This document shows, piece after piece, positions 1 through 11,879 of a stretch of DNA of 64,000 nucleotides; the first letter of the stretch is position 1; the number at the start of each line of letters is the position of its first letter. A program made the translations under genes and the position numbers. Source of the stretch: Bryobacteraceae bacterium (GTDB lineage: Bacteria > Acidobacteriota > Terriglobia > Bryobacterales > Bryobacteraceae); the NCBI GenBank assembly GCA_026002875.1, contig BPGE01000001.1:3906001-3970000 (forward strand), written 5' to 3'. The notes under the pieces were generated by a model. The model saw nothing but the letters and a program-made list of their open reading frames with translations, had not been told where the DNA came from and ran no database searches.

Positions 1-2935
<2,935 letters not shown>

Positions 2936-2939
<4 letters not shown>

Positions 2940-3796
2940 GCGCGGCCTCCAGCGCCGCCCGGCTGCAGGGCGAGCATTTCGACCAGCGACGAGAGAATCT
3001 CGGAGCGGTCCGCCCCGGACAGGGCCAGAGCGAGCTGTGCGTGCAGCAGGCCGTACCGCGCGCCCAGATCGTACCGGCGGTCCTGCATCTCCAGCGCGAG
3101 GTAGCGCTCCGAACGGGCCAGCGCATCGAGCGCGGCGGAGACGGAACACGGCCCCGGGGCGCGCGCCAGCAGTTCTTCCACGAGATCCATTACCGCGGGC
3201 GTGAAGACGTGCAGTCCGAAGAAGCAGAGGTAGTGCCCCGCCCGCAGTCCGGGGACGAACAGGCGCTGCTCGGCTTCCGTCGGGGTGGGCTTTTCGAGCA
3301 CGGCGTCGATGCGGTAGAGGCCCGGCTTGCCGTGCACGGGCTGGCCGCCGATGGCGCCGAACTGCGTGATCTGGCCTTCGCGCGTGGCCTGCACCGCCGA
3401 GATGGAGCAGTCCTCCTGTTCGGCGAGAGCCACCAGGCGCGCCGCGCAGCCGCTGCCGCCGGAGCTCACGAAGAGATGATCGCCCACCATGTGCAGGAAC
3501 GGCTCCCCCGCGGTGAAGCCGCGGGCGCAGGCCAGGGCGTGGGCGTAGCCGCGCGGCTCGGGCTGCTCGATGAACCGCACGCGCGCTGCGTGTTCGCCGG
3601 CCACGGCGGCGTAGGCTTCCGCATCGCCGGGACAGACGATGACGGCGATCTCTTCCATGCCCGCCCGCGCGGCTTCCTCGAGCAGAATGGCGAGGACGCT
3701 GCGCTCGACGCCGTCGCGGTCGATCAGCATCTGGACGGGGAGGCGGCGCTGGGAGGGGGCGGCCGCGGTGAGGACGCACTTCTTGACCCGCATCAT
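2936..3796 (-). CDS. UTP-glucose-1-phosphate uridylyltransferase-like protein
   Basis: 286 residues. Overall layout fits the GalU/RmlA nucleotidyltransferase fold: beta strand, then a long alpha/beta Rossmann region with FLHMVGDHLF near residue 105 in place of the usual metal-binding Asp segment. The N-terminal loop is odd: it reads LTAAAPSQRRLPV where active enzymes carry a G-x-G-T-R signature before the Pro-x-x-K. The signature glycines are absent, so activity on UTP is doubtful; it could be a regulatory partner of the downstream fusion protein. First gene of a two-gene operon (4-bp overlap). ATGATG at 3796 gives two adjacent starts; the first is used here. Confidence 0.7.
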
Positions 3797-3810
3797 TCCT
3801 TGTGTACCAT
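3783..3810 (+). promoter_or_regulatory. Putative promoter of the YbaK-like gene, possibly leaderless
   Basis: TTGACC at 3783-3788 and TACCAT at 3805-3810 are 16 bp apart. The -10 ends 7 bases before the ATG at 3818, so transcription could start at or next to the start codon. It lies inside and just upstream of the divergent GalU-like gene. Prediction only. Confidence 0.35.
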
Positions 3811-3817
3811 CGAATCG

Positions 3818-4300
3818 ATGTCCGCGCCGAAGACCAATGCCATGCGGCTGCTCGACAGCCTCGGCATCGCCTACGAGGTCCGGACCTACGAAGTCGATCC
3901 CGACGACCTGTCGGCGGAGTCCGTGGCCCGCAAAATCGGCTTCCCTCTGGAGCAGACGTTCAAGACGCTGGTGACGCGGATCGATGATTCCGAGGTTTGC
4001 CTGGCCGTCATTCCGGGCGGCGCGGAGCTCGACCTGAAAGCCCTGGCGCGCGCCGCTGGCGGCAAACGGGCGGAGGTGGTTCCCCTGAAAGAAGTGCAGC
4101 CGTTGACGGGATACGTGCGGGGCGGGGTGACGGCGCTGGCCTGCAGGAAGGACTACCCGGTGTTTCTCGACGAATTCGCGCAGCTCTACGAGCGGATTTC
4201 CGTTTCGGCCGGAGCGCGGGGCATTCAGGTGCTGTTGAGCCCGGAGGATTACGTGCGGGCCACGGGCGCGCAGTACGCAGCGCTCGCGAAAGACAGGTAA
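3818..4300 (+). CDS. ybaK: YbaK/ProX-type aminoacyl-tRNA deacylase
   Basis: 160 residues, the usual size for the YbaK/EbsC family, which hydrolyses mischarged aminoacyl-tRNAs such as Cys-tRNA(Pro) in the cytoplasm. The N-terminus (TNAMRLLDSLGIAYEV) and the segment EQTFKTLVTR with its conserved lysine near residue 50 are typical, as are the later CLAVIPGG and a Gly-Gly near TGYVRGGVT. The ATG at 3818 was chosen because the family starts about here; no Shine-Dalgarno is visible and a -10-like TACCAT lies just upstream. It is divergent from the nucleotidyltransferase operon with 21 bp between starts, and convergent with the beta-lactamase-like gene. Confidence 0.85.
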   Translation: MSAPKTNAMRLLDSLGIAYEVRTYEVDPDDLSAESVARKIGFPLEQTFKTLVTRIDDSEVCLAVIPGGAELDLKALARAAGGKRAEVVPLKEVQPLTGYVRGGVTALACRKDYPVFLDEFAQLYERISVSAGARGIQVLLSPEDYVRATGAQYAALAKDR

Positions 4301-4307
4301 CGCGGGG

Positions 4308-5216
4308 TCACGCCACGGGAGGCTGGATCAACAGCTCGAAAAGCATCCGGGCCAGCCGCGCGATCAGCAGCAGTCCGGCGTTGTCTTCGGTGTAGTCCAC
4401 CTTCTTCATGCCGTCCACGGTGATGGCCATGGCGACCTTGCCCTGCGGGGCGGACACGATTCCGACGTCGGAGCGCAGCGCATCGAGCGCGCCGCTCTTG
4501 CTGGCGACCTTGTACTCGGAGAGCTTGCGGCCGATGCCGTCCTTGTACTGCTGGCGCTCGAGAATGGCGAGCATTTCACGCGAATCTTCAGGGGAGACCA
4601 CCTTGCCCTGGTCGAGCAGCGCCAGCAGCTCCACCATCTCGCGCGAGGTGGACACGCCCAGGCCGAAGCGGCGGTTCTCCTCGATCTGTCCCGCCCGGCT
4701 CCAGCCGGACGGCGCCTTCAGATTCGCGCCGTCGCCGCGCACCTTGCGCAGCGAGCGGGTCTGTTTCAGCCCCAGCGTGTCGAGGAAGTCATTGACGGCG
4801 TCGGCGGTGATGCGGTCCAGCACCAGATTGGTGGCCGTGTTGTCGCTGACGACGATCATCAGGTGAACGAGATCCCGCAGCGGGAGCTGGACCCCGTGCG
4901 ACAGCTCCTGCAGCACGCCGGAGCCGGAGACCTTGTCCTGATCGCGCAGCTCGATCCGTTCACCCCACCGCGCCTCGCCCTTGCGCACTTTGGCGAACAC
5001 GGCGGCCATGATGGGGAGCTTGATCGTGCTGGCCGTGCGGACGCGCTCGTCTTCGCGCCAGCCGAATGACGCGCCAGTCTCCAGATTGCGGGCGTAGAGG
5101 AACACGTCGGCGTCGAAGGACAGGATTTCGCGGAGGATGGCATCGCGGAGACCTGCGGCCTGGCGCGCAGCGGCGGCGGTGGCGGCAGGCAGGGAAAGAA
5201 ACGTTCTGCGGCGCAT
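4308..5216 (-). CDS. Class A beta-lactamase-like serine hydrolase
   Basis: 302 residues with a short RRRTFLSL start that looks like a Tat or Sec export signal, followed by an Ala-rich segment. The three penicillin-recognising motifs are visible: STIK (nucleophile Ser63, Lys66), SDN at 124-126, and KSG at 240-242. A Glu pair at 179-180 sits where the omega-loop general base is expected, but the surrounding E-x-x-L-N signature is not clear. It is therefore a class A-fold enzyme that may be a true beta-lactamase or a related peptidase. Stands alone, convergent with the YbaK-like gene 7 bp away. Confidence 0.8.
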   Translation of the reverse strand: MRRRTFLSLPAATAAAARQAAGLRDAILREILSFDADVFLYARNLETGASFGWREDERVRTASTIKLPIMAAVFAKVRKGEARWGERIELRDQDKVSGSGVLQELSHGVQLPLRDLVHLMIVVSDNTATNLVLDRITADAVNDFLDTLGLKQTRSLRKVRGDGANLKAPSGWSRAGQIEENRRFGLGVSTSREMVELLALLDQGKVVSPEDSREMLAILERQQYKDGIGRKLSEYKVASKSGALDALRSDVGIVSAPQGKVAMAITVDGMKKVDYTEDNAGLLLIARLARMLFELLIQPPVA

Positions 5217-5275
5217 GGCTTTCTGCCATCATGCCACTCGAGCGCAGAGCGCAGGGGCGGCGTCAGCGCGGACGG

Positions 5276-5590
5276 CTACTTTCTGCGGGCGGATTTGGCC
5301 GCCTGTTTTGCAGCGGGCCTGGCTCCGGCCGTCTTTTTCGGCTTTTCCGGCGCCGCCGGAGCCGGCGGCGGAGAAGCCTGTTCCAGCATCTGCTTCATCA
5401 GCGCGGCCTTCTGCAGCTCCCGTTTGGAAGGCGGCACGACGCAGCGGCGGTAGGGGCCCTCGTTGTAGCAGCTCCGGCAGCGGACCTTGACGGGTTCGCC
5501 ATCGACGATCGCCAGGATCGAGTGGTTGGTGACGCGCTTGCACTTGATGCAGTAGTCGTCGATGTCGTCGCCGAGCCGCAGGCTTGCCAT
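5276..5590 (-). CDS. Small zinc-ribbon protein with Lys/Ala/Pro-rich tail
   Basis: 104 residues. Residues 14-42 carry two cysteine pairs, YCIKC and RCRSC, spaced like a treble-clef or zinc-ribbon nucleic-acid-binding module. The second half is low complexity, rich in Pro, Ala and Lys, and ends in KSARRK, which suggests nucleic-acid contact. Function not known; I recognise no named family. The ATG at 5590 is the only reasonable start. It lies between the beta-lactamase-like and sulfatase genes on the same strand, with 59 and 66 bp gaps. Confidence 0.7.
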   Translation of the reverse strand: MASLRLGDDIDDYCIKCKRVTNHSILAIVDGEPVKVRCRSCYNEGPYRRCVVPPSKRELQKAALMKQMLEQASPPPAPAAPEKPKKTAGARPAAKQAAKSARRK

Positions 5591-5656
5591 CGGTGGCTCC
5601 TTCCCGCTGAGCGTATCACCGCCGGGGCGCCCGGTTCAAACAGCGGCCGCCCCTGC

Positions 5657-7075
5657 TCAGGCGGCGGGCGTGGGGGGCTCCGCTCCCGTCAGTCCGAGTC
5701 CTGGCCAGGACGGATCGGCTGCAGGATTCGGCTGGGGCAGGCGGGCGTCGGTCTGGCGCAGCCACTGATGCAGAGCGAGACCGAGCTTTTTCGCCACGGC
5801 TGGCTGGCTGGCGGCAAGATTGCGCGTTTCGCCCGGATCGTTCCGCAGGTTGAACAGCTCGCGCCGGCCGCCGTGGTAGAACTCGATGAGCTTCCAGTCG
5901 CCGTCGCGGATGGCGCTTGAGGGTTCTCCGCCCTGGTTCGAGTAATGCGGGTAGTGCCAGAACAGCTGGCGGGGGCGCAGGGGTTCTCCCCGCAGCAGGG
6001 GCAGGAGGCTCGACCCGTCGACGTTGCGCGGGCGGAGCCCGGCGGCCTCGCAGAGCGTGGGGAACAGGTCGACGCTGGAGACCGGCGCATCGATCGTCGC
6101 ACCGGCGCGGACGGCGCCGGGATAGCGCAGCAGGAAGGGCACGCGGATGCCGCCTTCATACAGGTGCCCCTTGCCGGCGCGCAGCGGGGCGTTCGTGGTG
6201 ACGCGTTCTTTCGACGTTCCCTCGAAGCAGAGGCCGCCGTTGTCGGAAAGGAAAACGACGACCGTGTTGCGCGCGAGCCCCGTTTCCTCCAGCGCGTCCA
6301 TCACGCGCCCCACGCTCTGGTCGAGGGTTTCCACCATCGCCGCGTACACCGGATGATAGCGGTCCCCGGCGCGGGCGCGGTGCTTTTCCACGAGATCCTG
6401 CGGGGCGCTCAGCGGGATGTGGACGGTGAAATGGGACAGCAGAAGAAAAAACGGATTCTGCCGGTTCTGTTCGATGAATCGGACCGCCTCGCCCGTGAGT
6501 TTTTCGGTCAGGAACTCGCCGTCTCCGGCTTTCATGCCGGGCAGTTCGAAGGGGCCGAAGTAAGGACGCGGGCTGCGCGGCGGGCTGCCGCTTTCCGTGC
6601 CCGCGATGTTGAGATCGAAGCCCTGATCGCCCGGCAGGAAGCCCGCGCCGCCGAGGTGCCATTTGCCGATGCTGGCCGTGCGGTAGCCGGCCTGGCGCAG
6701 CTGTTCGGCCAGCGTGATCTCTTCCAGCCGCATCTGGCGGGCCGTGGCCGGCGTGACGAGCGGTCCGTCTTCCGGGGACGGCCTGCCGGGAATCCAGTCG
6801 GTGATGCCGGTGCGCGCGGGCCAGCGTCCGGTGAGGATGCTGGCGCGGGTAGGCGAGCAGACGGGCGAGGCGGCGTAGGCGTGCGTGAAGCGCGCGCCCT
6901 CCGAGGCCAAGCGGTCGATGTGGGGCGTCGAATGATGCTCGTTGCCGTAACAGGCCAGATCCCGCCAGCCGAGGTCGTCGGCGAGGATCAGGACGATGTT
7001 GGGCCTTTGGCCGCGGGGCTGGGCCTGCAGGAGGCCGCCTCCCGCAGCGGCGATCCATTCACGGCGGTTCAGCAT
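5657..7075 (-). CDS. Type I sulfatase (arylsulfatase family), exported
   Basis: 472 residues. The N-terminus LNRREWIAAAGGG looks like a Tat signal. The core starts RPNIVLILADDLGW, where the two Asp bind the metal, and the active-site motif CSPTR lies at 73-77, with Cys73 the residue expected to become formylglycine. Downstream GKWHLGG and the C-terminal SDNGG and metal-binding segments are also typical. Such enzymes hydrolyse sulfate esters of polysaccharides in the periplasm or outside. No maturation enzyme is seen in the window. A strong GGAAAAGG Shine-Dalgarno precedes the ATG. Confidence 0.92.
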   Translation of the reverse strand: MLNRREWIAAAGGGLLQAQPRGQRPNIVLILADDLGWRDLACYGNEHHSTPHIDRLASEGARFTHAYAASPVCSPTRASILTGRWPARTGITDWIPGRPSPEDGPLVTPATARQMRLEEITLAEQLRQAGYRTASIGKWHLGGAGFLPGDQGFDLNIAGTESGSPPRSPRPYFGPFELPGMKAGDGEFLTEKLTGEAVRFIEQNRQNPFFLLLSHFTVHIPLSAPQDLVEKHRARAGDRYHPVYAAMVETLDQSVGRVMDALEETGLARNTVVVFLSDNGGLCFEGTSKERVTTNAPLRAGKGHLYEGGIRVPFLLRYPGAVRAGATIDAPVSSVDLFPTLCEAAGLRPRNVDGSSLLPLLRGEPLRPRQLFWHYPHYSNQGGEPSSAIRDGDWKLIEFYHGGRRELFNLRNDPGETRNLAASQPAVAKKLGLALHQWLRQTDARLPQPNPAADPSWPGLGLTGAEPPTPAA

Positions 7076-7118
7076 CCTTTTCCTGCCTTCCCGGCCGGCA
7101 GCGGCAGCGCGCGCGGAG

Positions 7119-8069
7119 CTACAGTCCGGCCAGCGTCTCCAGATCGACGTTGCCGCCGCTCAGGATGATCCCGATGCGATGGAACCTCTGCGGCAGCTTC
7201 CCTGCGAGCACGGCGGCGGCTGCCACGGCGCCGCTCGGCTCCACCACGAGTTTCATGCGCGTGAGAATGAATTTCGCCGTCTCGCGAATCTCGTTTTCGG
7301 TGACCAGCAGCACGTCGTCAACGAGCCGCCGGATGATGGGGAAATTCCACTGCCCGGGCTTTGTCGTGCGCAGCCCGTCGGCGATGGTCGGCGGTGGGGG
7401 GATCTCCACGGGTTCGCCTTTCCGCAGCGACAGCCAGTAGTCGTTGGCGGCTTCCGGCTCGACGCCGAAGACGCGGATCTGCGGGCGCAGGGCTTTCGCG
7501 GCGGTGGCGCAGCCGGCCAGCAGTCCGCCGCCTCCCAGGCAGACCGCGAGGGCGTCCAGGTCCGGCTGCTGTTCGAGCAGCTCGAGAGCGCATGTTCCCT
7601 GGCCCGTGATGATCCACGGATGATCGTAGGGCGGCACAAGCGTCGCGCCGGTTTCCCGGGCGATGCGCCGTCCGATCTCTTCGCGTGATTCGCGCAGGCG
7701 GTCGTAGAGGACAATCCGCGGTCCCTGCGCCCGGGTGGCTTCCAGCTTCGAGCGGGGCGCATCGGCGGGCATCACCAGCGTGGCGGGGATGCCCGCATGG
7801 CGCGCGGCGATGGCCACCGCCTGCGCGTGATTGCCGGAAGAAAATGCGACGACGCCGCGCGGGCGGTCCGCTTCCGGAATGGAAAAGATGAAATTGGCCG
7901 CGCCGCGGATCTTGAACGCGCCGCCCGTCTGGAGGTTCTCGCACTTGAAGTACGCCTCGCAGCCGGCGAGCGCGTCGAAACTGCCGGAGCGCCAGACGGG
8001 CGTGCGCTGCGCCAGAGGCGCAATGCGCGAGGCGGCGGCGCGGATCGCGTCCAGCGTGATCTCTTCCAT
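7119..8069 (-). CDS. Threonine/serine dehydratase family, PLP-dependent
   Basis: 316 residues, fold type II PLP enzyme. GGAFKIRGA contains the PLP lysine (K53), FSSGNHAQ binds the substrate carboxylate, and the glycine-rich GGGGLLAG binds the phosphate. There is no C-terminal ACT regulatory domain, as in catabolic threonine dehydratase, serine racemase or threo-3-hydroxyaspartate ammonia-lyase; I cannot tell these apart. The start at 8069 was chosen over an upstream one because the family begins here and its ATG overlaps the preceding stop by one base (TGATG). It is coupled to the 2-hydroxyacid dehydrogenase gene, suggesting one amino/2-oxo acid pathway. Confidence 0.85.
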   Translation of the reverse strand: MEEITLDAIRAAASRIAPLAQRTPVWRSGSFDALAGCEAYFKCENLQTGGAFKIRGAANFIFSIPEADRPRGVVAFSSGNHAQAVAIAARHAGIPATLVMPADAPRSKLEATRAQGPRIVLYDRLRESREEIGRRIARETGATLVPPYDHPWIITGQGTCALELLEQQPDLDALAVCLGGGGLLAGCATAAKALRPQIRVFGVEPEAANDYWLSLRKGEPVEIPPPPTIADGLRTTKPGQWNFPIIRRLVDDVLLVTENEIRETAKFILTRMKLVVEPSGAVAAAAVLAGKLPQRFHRIGIILSGGNVDLETLAGL

Positions 8070-8998
8070 CAGTACCCCGCCTCTTTGTCCACGATGTTCT
8101 TCAGGGGCTCGCCTTTGACGTAGCGCTCGAAGTTCTCGACAAAGAGCTGCATGGCCTCGTCGAGCCACGTGGGCGTGTTGTCGGCGCAGTGAGGGCTGAG
8201 CAGGACGTTCTCCATCGACCAGAACGGATGGTCCGCCGGCAGAGGCTCTTCGTCGTAGACATCGAGCACGGCGCCGCGGATGCGGCCGTCGCGCAGGGCG
8301 GCGATCAGCCCTTCTTCCTGCACCACCGGCCCGCGCCCTACGTTGATGAGCACCGCCCCGGGCCGCATCCGGCGGAATTCGGACTCGCCGATCAGCCCGC
8401 GCGTCTCGGGCGTCAGCGGCGCGCTGACGAGGATGAAGTCGCTGGCTGCGATGACCTCGTCGAACTCTTCGCGCGGCGATCTCCGTCCGACGCCGATCAC
8501 CTTCATGCCGAACGCCGTGGCCAGCGCGGCCACCGCGCGCCCGATCGAGCCATGGCCGATGATGCCCAGCTGCCTGCCGTGCAGTTCTTCAACGGTGAAC
8601 TTCTCCCATTTCCGCTCCCTTTGCTGCCGCCGCATGCGGCGGATGTCCTTGGCGAACCAGAGCATGCCGGCGATGACGAACTCCGCCAGCGAGCGCGCGA
8701 ACACGCCGCGCCCGTTGGTCAGCGTCACCGGGCTTTGCGCAAGCGCCGGAAACAGCAGCGAATCGAGCCCCGCCCACATCACATGGACCCACTCGAGCCG
8801 CGGCGCCATGGCGAAGACCTCTTCGAAGAGCTCGCGAGGAACCGCGCCCACCAGCATCACGTCGGCTTCCGGCGCCGCCTGACGGAACGCCTCGGCCGAG
8901 GCGCCGGCGGCGATCCGTGTTCCGGCGGGCAGTCTGTCCAGCCACTTCAGGTGGGGCGCAGCCGGGTCGTTGAGGACGAGAAGCGTCGATGCTTTCAT
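8069..8998 (-). CDS. D-2-hydroxyacid dehydrogenase
   Basis: 309 residues. The Rossmann NAD-binding loop GHGSIG is at 148-153, preceded by the NGRGVFARSLAEF helix typical of this family; the catalytic His appears in LSPHCADNTP near the end. Family members reduce 2-oxoacids to D-2-hydroxyacids with NAD(P)H in the cytoplasm. It is most like the short phosphoglycerate-dehydrogenase-related members without extra domains. AAGGC lies a few bases before the ATG. First gene of a two-gene unit with the dehydratase, so it may act on the 2-oxoacid the dehydratase releases; that link is inference. Confidence 0.85.
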   Translation of the reverse strand: MKASTLLVLNDPAAPHLKWLDRLPAGTRIAAGASAEAFRQAAPEADVMLVGAVPRELFEEVFAMAPRLEWVHVMWAGLDSLLFPALAQSPVTLTNGRGVFARSLAEFVIAGMLWFAKDIRRMRRQQRERKWEKFTVEELHGRQLGIIGHGSIGRAVAALATAFGMKVIGVGRRSPREEFDEVIAASDFILVSAPLTPETRGLIGESEFRRMRPGAVLINVGRGPVVQEEGLIAALRDGRIRGAVLDVYDEEPLPADHPFWSMENVLLSPHCADNTPTWLDEAMQLFVENFERYVKGEPLKNIVDKEAGY

Positions 8999-9070
8999 GC
9001 CTTGATTCCCAGAATAATCCCCCGCGCAGGTTTCTTGCCCCGGCGAAGCCGCTTACGGGAAACTGAAGGC

Positions 9071-9727
9071 GTGGAGACATTCTGCACCTGCGGGGCCAGG
9101 CTGGTGGAAGATGCCCTGTTCTGCCACCGCTGCGGCCGTCCCTTGCGGGAACTCGTGGCGGAGGAGCCGGCGCAGGCCGAAGTGCAGGAAGAGCCTCAGC
9201 CCGAACCGGCCGGACCGCAGCCGGTTGCGGCGGAGCCGCAGGCGCCCGCGTTCCAGAGCCAGACGGCCGTCCGCGTCGGCTTTCTGGCGGCGGTGCTGGT
9301 GCAGCTGGCCTCGATCCTCAGCGCCCTGGCCGGCGCTTCCCTGCTGATGCCCCTGCTGCTGATCGGCGGCGGCTTCTACGCCGCCGTTCTCTACATGCGG
9401 CGGACCGGCGAGCCGCTGACCGCCGCGGAAGGCGCCCGCGTGGGCTGGATCACCGGCATCTTCACGTTCGTCATCGCGACGGTGTTCTTCACCGCGGGCA
9501 TGGCGCTGCTGTCTTCGAGCGGCGAACTGATGAAGGCTTACGAAGAGAGCCTCTCCCGGATGAACCTCCCCGCCGATTCCGCCGAGCGGCTGCGGCAGCT
9601 TCTGGCCGACCCGAAGACGTTTGCGATGACAATGATCGCCGGACTCGTGTTCCAGTTCCTCTTCCTGACGATCTTCTGTTCGCTTGGAGGCGCGCTGGGA
9701 GCGAGGCTGCGCAGCCCGCGCCACTGA
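9071..9727 (+). CDS. Zinc-ribbon membrane protein, unknown function
   Basis: 218 residues from a GTG start, the only in-frame start close to the zinc ribbon. Residues 5-22 hold two cysteine pairs (CTC and CHRC) of a zinc-ribbon type seen at the N-terminus of many membrane proteins. A Pro/Glu/Ala-rich linker follows to about residue 60, then four hydrophobic segments: around 70-90, 92-110, 125-150 and 190-210. It would sit in the inner membrane with the zinc ribbon in the cytoplasm. Function unknown. Divergent from the dehydrogenase operon and convergent with the EamA gene 3 bp away. Confidence 0.75.
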   Translation: METFCTCGARLVEDALFCHRCGRPLRELVAEEPAQAEVQEEPQPEPAGPQPVAAEPQAPAFQSQTAVRVGFLAAVLVQLASILSALAGASLLMPLLLIGGGFYAAVLYMRRTGEPLTAAEGARVGWITGIFTFVIATVFFTAGMALLSSSGELMKAYEESLSRMNLPADSAERLRQLLADPKTFAMTMIAGLVFQFLFLTIFCSLGGALGARLRSPRH

Positions 9728-9730
9728 GCG

Positions 9731-10648
9731 TCAGCGCCGGTCCTGCATGCGCTTCACCAGCGCGACGCCCAGGAAGATGACCAGCATGGCGGCGGCCTCG
9801 CGCCAGCCGAACGGCTCGCGGTAGAAAATCCAGCCCAGGATCACGGCCACCACGGGGTTGATGTAGTTGTAAATCGAAACGACGGCGACGGGCAGCCGCT
9901 CCAGGGCGACGATGTAGCTCGAGTAGCCCACGATGGAGCCGAACACGACGAGATACAACAGCGCTCCCAGGCCGCGCTCCGAGAACTGGATCTGGCCGGG
10001 CCACAGCAGCGAAGCCGGAATGAAGGCGAGCCCCGCAGCCAGCTGCTGGATGCCGCCGGAAACGATCGGATGGGAGCGGGTCGGCAGCCGCTTCTGCAGC
10101 AGGGAGCCGAGCGACCAGCTGACGCAGCCCACCTGCAGCACGAGCGCGCCCTTCAGCATGGCTGCGCCTGCCGCGCCTCCCTGCCATGCGCCCGGACCCA
10201 CCAGCAGCACGGCGCCGCACAATCCGATGGCCATGCCCAGCAGCGTGGGCGGATGGAGCGGCTCGCGCGGCGGCAGCAGCGCATTCAGCCCGACCATCCA
10301 GAACGGGCTGACCGTGATGATCAGGGCGGCCATGCCGCTGGGAATCCACGTTTCGGCCAGCACCAGCGCGCCGTTGCCGACGCCCAGAATGACGACCCCG
10401 TAGAGAGCCGTCAGCGCCAGCTCGCGCCCCCGCGGAATTTCCGCTTTTAGCAGCAGGGCGCCGGCAAGGAGAATTCCGCCGGACAGCAGAAAGCGCACGG
10501 AGACCAGGGTCATCGGCGGCCACATCTCCAGCGCCATGCGGATGCCGAGGTACGTGGTGCCCCAGAAAAAACAGACTGAAATCAGGGCTGCATAGGCCCA
10601 GAATTGCGGATGGCGTTTCAAATGCCCAATGTAACACCGGCCGCGCAT
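9731..10648 (-). CDS. EamA-family drug/metabolite transporter
   Basis: 305 residues with about ten hydrophobic helices in two homologous halves, each an EamA domain. SVCFFWGTTYLGIR in helix 1 and the second-half NYINPVVAVILGW are typical of RhaT/YdcZ-like exporters of amino acids or metabolites. The ATG at 10648 is only 18 bp from the divergent PfkB start; a TTG at 10621, giving an N-terminus beginning KRHPQFW, would leave room for a promoter and is a real alternative. Substrate cannot be inferred. Confidence 0.85.
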   Translation of the reverse strand: MRGRCYIGHLKRHPQFWAYAALISVCFFWGTTYLGIRMALEMWPPMTLVSVRFLLSGGILLAGALLLKAEIPRGRELALTALYGVVILGVGNGALVLAETWIPSGMAALIITVSPFWMVGLNALLPPREPLHPPTLLGMAIGLCGAVLLVGPGAWQGGAAGAAMLKGALVLQVGCVSWSLGSLLQKRLPTRSHPIVSGGIQQLAAGLAFIPASLLWPGQIQFSERGLGALLYLVVFGSIVGYSSYIVALERLPVAVVSIYNYINPVVAVILGWIFYREPFGWREAAAMLVIFLGVALVKRMQDRR

Positions 10649-10660
10649 TCACGATAAAAT
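10631..10660 (+). promoter_or_regulatory. Putative promoter of the PfkB-like gene, leaderless
   Basis: A good -10, TAAAAT, at 10655-10660 ends 6 bases before the TTG start at 10667; a weak -35, GTAACA, lies at 10631-10636 with 18-bp spacing. Transcription would begin at about the start codon. GAGG at 10661-10664 is too close to the TTG to serve as a normal ribosome site. Confidence 0.4.
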
Positions 10661-10666
10661 GAGGCG

Positions 10667-11599
10667 TTGATCCTCACGCTGACAGCCAACCCCGCCATCG
10701 ACCGCAATGTGACGGTCGACCGTCTCGTCTTCGACGACCGCGCCTATATTCTCGACACGCGCAAGTCGGCGGGCGGGCGCGGCATCAACGCGTCCTGCGT
10801 GATCCACGCCTTTGGCGGCAAGACGCTGGCGATCGCCATCTGCGGCGGCAAGGCGGGAAAGCAGCTGGAGGAGTACCTCGGCTGCTGCGGGTTTCCCTGC
10901 GAACTCGTGCGGGTGCGCAGCGAGATCCGCACCAATCTCACGATCGCCGACAGGCACGGCCTGGCCATCAAGCTCAATGAAATCGGGCCGGAGCTGAGCG
11001 CGGCGGAGGTCGCCCGGCTGGAAAAGACCGTGCGGTCGAAGCTCGCCGGCGCCGAGTGGCTGATGCTGTGCGGCTCGCTGCCTCCGGGAGTTCCGGCGGA
11101 CTTCTACGCCCGGCTGATCCGCGCAGCCGAAGAGGCGGGCGTGCGGACTCTGCTGGACGCGGACGAAGGAGCCCTGGAAGCGGCCATGGAAGCGCACCCG
11201 ACCGTGGTCACGCCGAACCAGCAGGAAGCGGAGCGGCTGCTGAGCCGGGCGCTGCTGACGCGCGCTCATTTCCAGGAGGCGGCCGAACGGATCCGCGGCA
11301 TGGGCGCGCGCAACGTCGTTCTCTCGCTGGGGGCGCGCGGCGCGGTCGGAGCGTTCGAGGATGGCTCCGTCTGGGAGGCGATCCCGCCGCGGGTGGAGGC
11401 GCTGTGCCCCATCGGCGCGGGCGACGCGCTGGCGGCCGCCTTTGTGTGGGCTCTCACGCAGGAGGCCACGCGGCCGGAGGCTCTGCAGTGGGGCGTCGCA
11501 GCCGGAACGGCGTCCGCCCGGCTGCCCGGCGTCAGCTTCGCGACTCTCGAACAGACCCGGGAGATCCTCGCCCGCGTCACGCTGGAACGCGCCGCCTGA
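10667..11599 (+). CDS. PfkB-family 1-phosphofructokinase / hexose kinase
   Basis: 310 residues. The N-terminus ILTLTANPAIDR and the segment KSAGGRGINAS are signatures of the 1-phosphofructokinase/tagatose-6-phosphate kinase branch of the PfkB family. The C-terminal IGAGDALAAAF, near residue 250, carries the catalytic Asp. The enzyme transfers phosphate from ATP to a sugar phosphate in glycolytic sugar use. The start is TTG; it matches the family's N-terminus exactly (normally M-I-L-T-x-T), so an ATG further upstream is unlikely. No phosphotransferase partner gene is nearby, so the substrate is open. Confidence 0.85.
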   Translation: MILTLTANPAIDRNVTVDRLVFDDRAYILDTRKSAGGRGINASCVIHAFGGKTLAIAICGGKAGKQLEEYLGCCGFPCELVRVRSEIRTNLTIADRHGLAIKLNEIGPELSAAEVARLEKTVRSKLAGAEWLMLCGSLPPGVPADFYARLIRAAEEAGVRTLLDADEGALEAAMEAHPTVVTPNQQEAERLLSRALLTRAHFQEAAERIRGMGARNVVLSLGARGAVGAFEDGSVWEAIPPRVEALCPIGAGDALAAAFVWALTQEATRPEALQWGVAAGTASARLPGVSFATLEQTREILARVTLERAA

Positions 11600-11610
11600 C
11601 GGGCGCCCCT

Positions 11611-11868
11611 TCAGGATGGCGCGCCTCCGTCCTGGTTCTGCGGCTTCGGGCGGCGTTTGACGAGAAACTCGCGCGGCTTGACCCAGAGGAACAGCACCAG
11701 CCCGAAAACGGCGCCCAGCGTGAGGAACGTCGCCACCGATCCGATGACCAGATAGTCGATCTGGGTGCGCGGTTCGGGAGTCAGGCGCAGCCCCGCCGCC
11801 ACGGCGCCGGCGAACACGGCGGCGGCGATCAGAGCCACGATCAGCACGCGCCGCGGGGAATCGCCCAT
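11611..11868 (-). CDS. Small two-helix membrane protein
   Basis: 85 residues. A short charged N-terminus is followed by a hydrophobic segment at about 9-28, an arginine-containing loop, and a second segment at about 40-66, then a basic tail (KPREFLVKRRPKPQ) that should be cytoplasmic. Family unknown. It lies 11 bp behind the flavin reductase gene on the same strand and so is probably the last gene of that operon. Convergent with the PfkB gene. Confidence 0.65.
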   Translation of the reverse strand: MGDSPRRVLIVALIAAAVFAGAVAAGLRLTPEPRTQIDYLVIGSVATFLTLGAVFGLVLFLWVKPREFLVKRRPKPQNQDGGAPS

Positions 11869-11879
11869 CAGCTTTGATT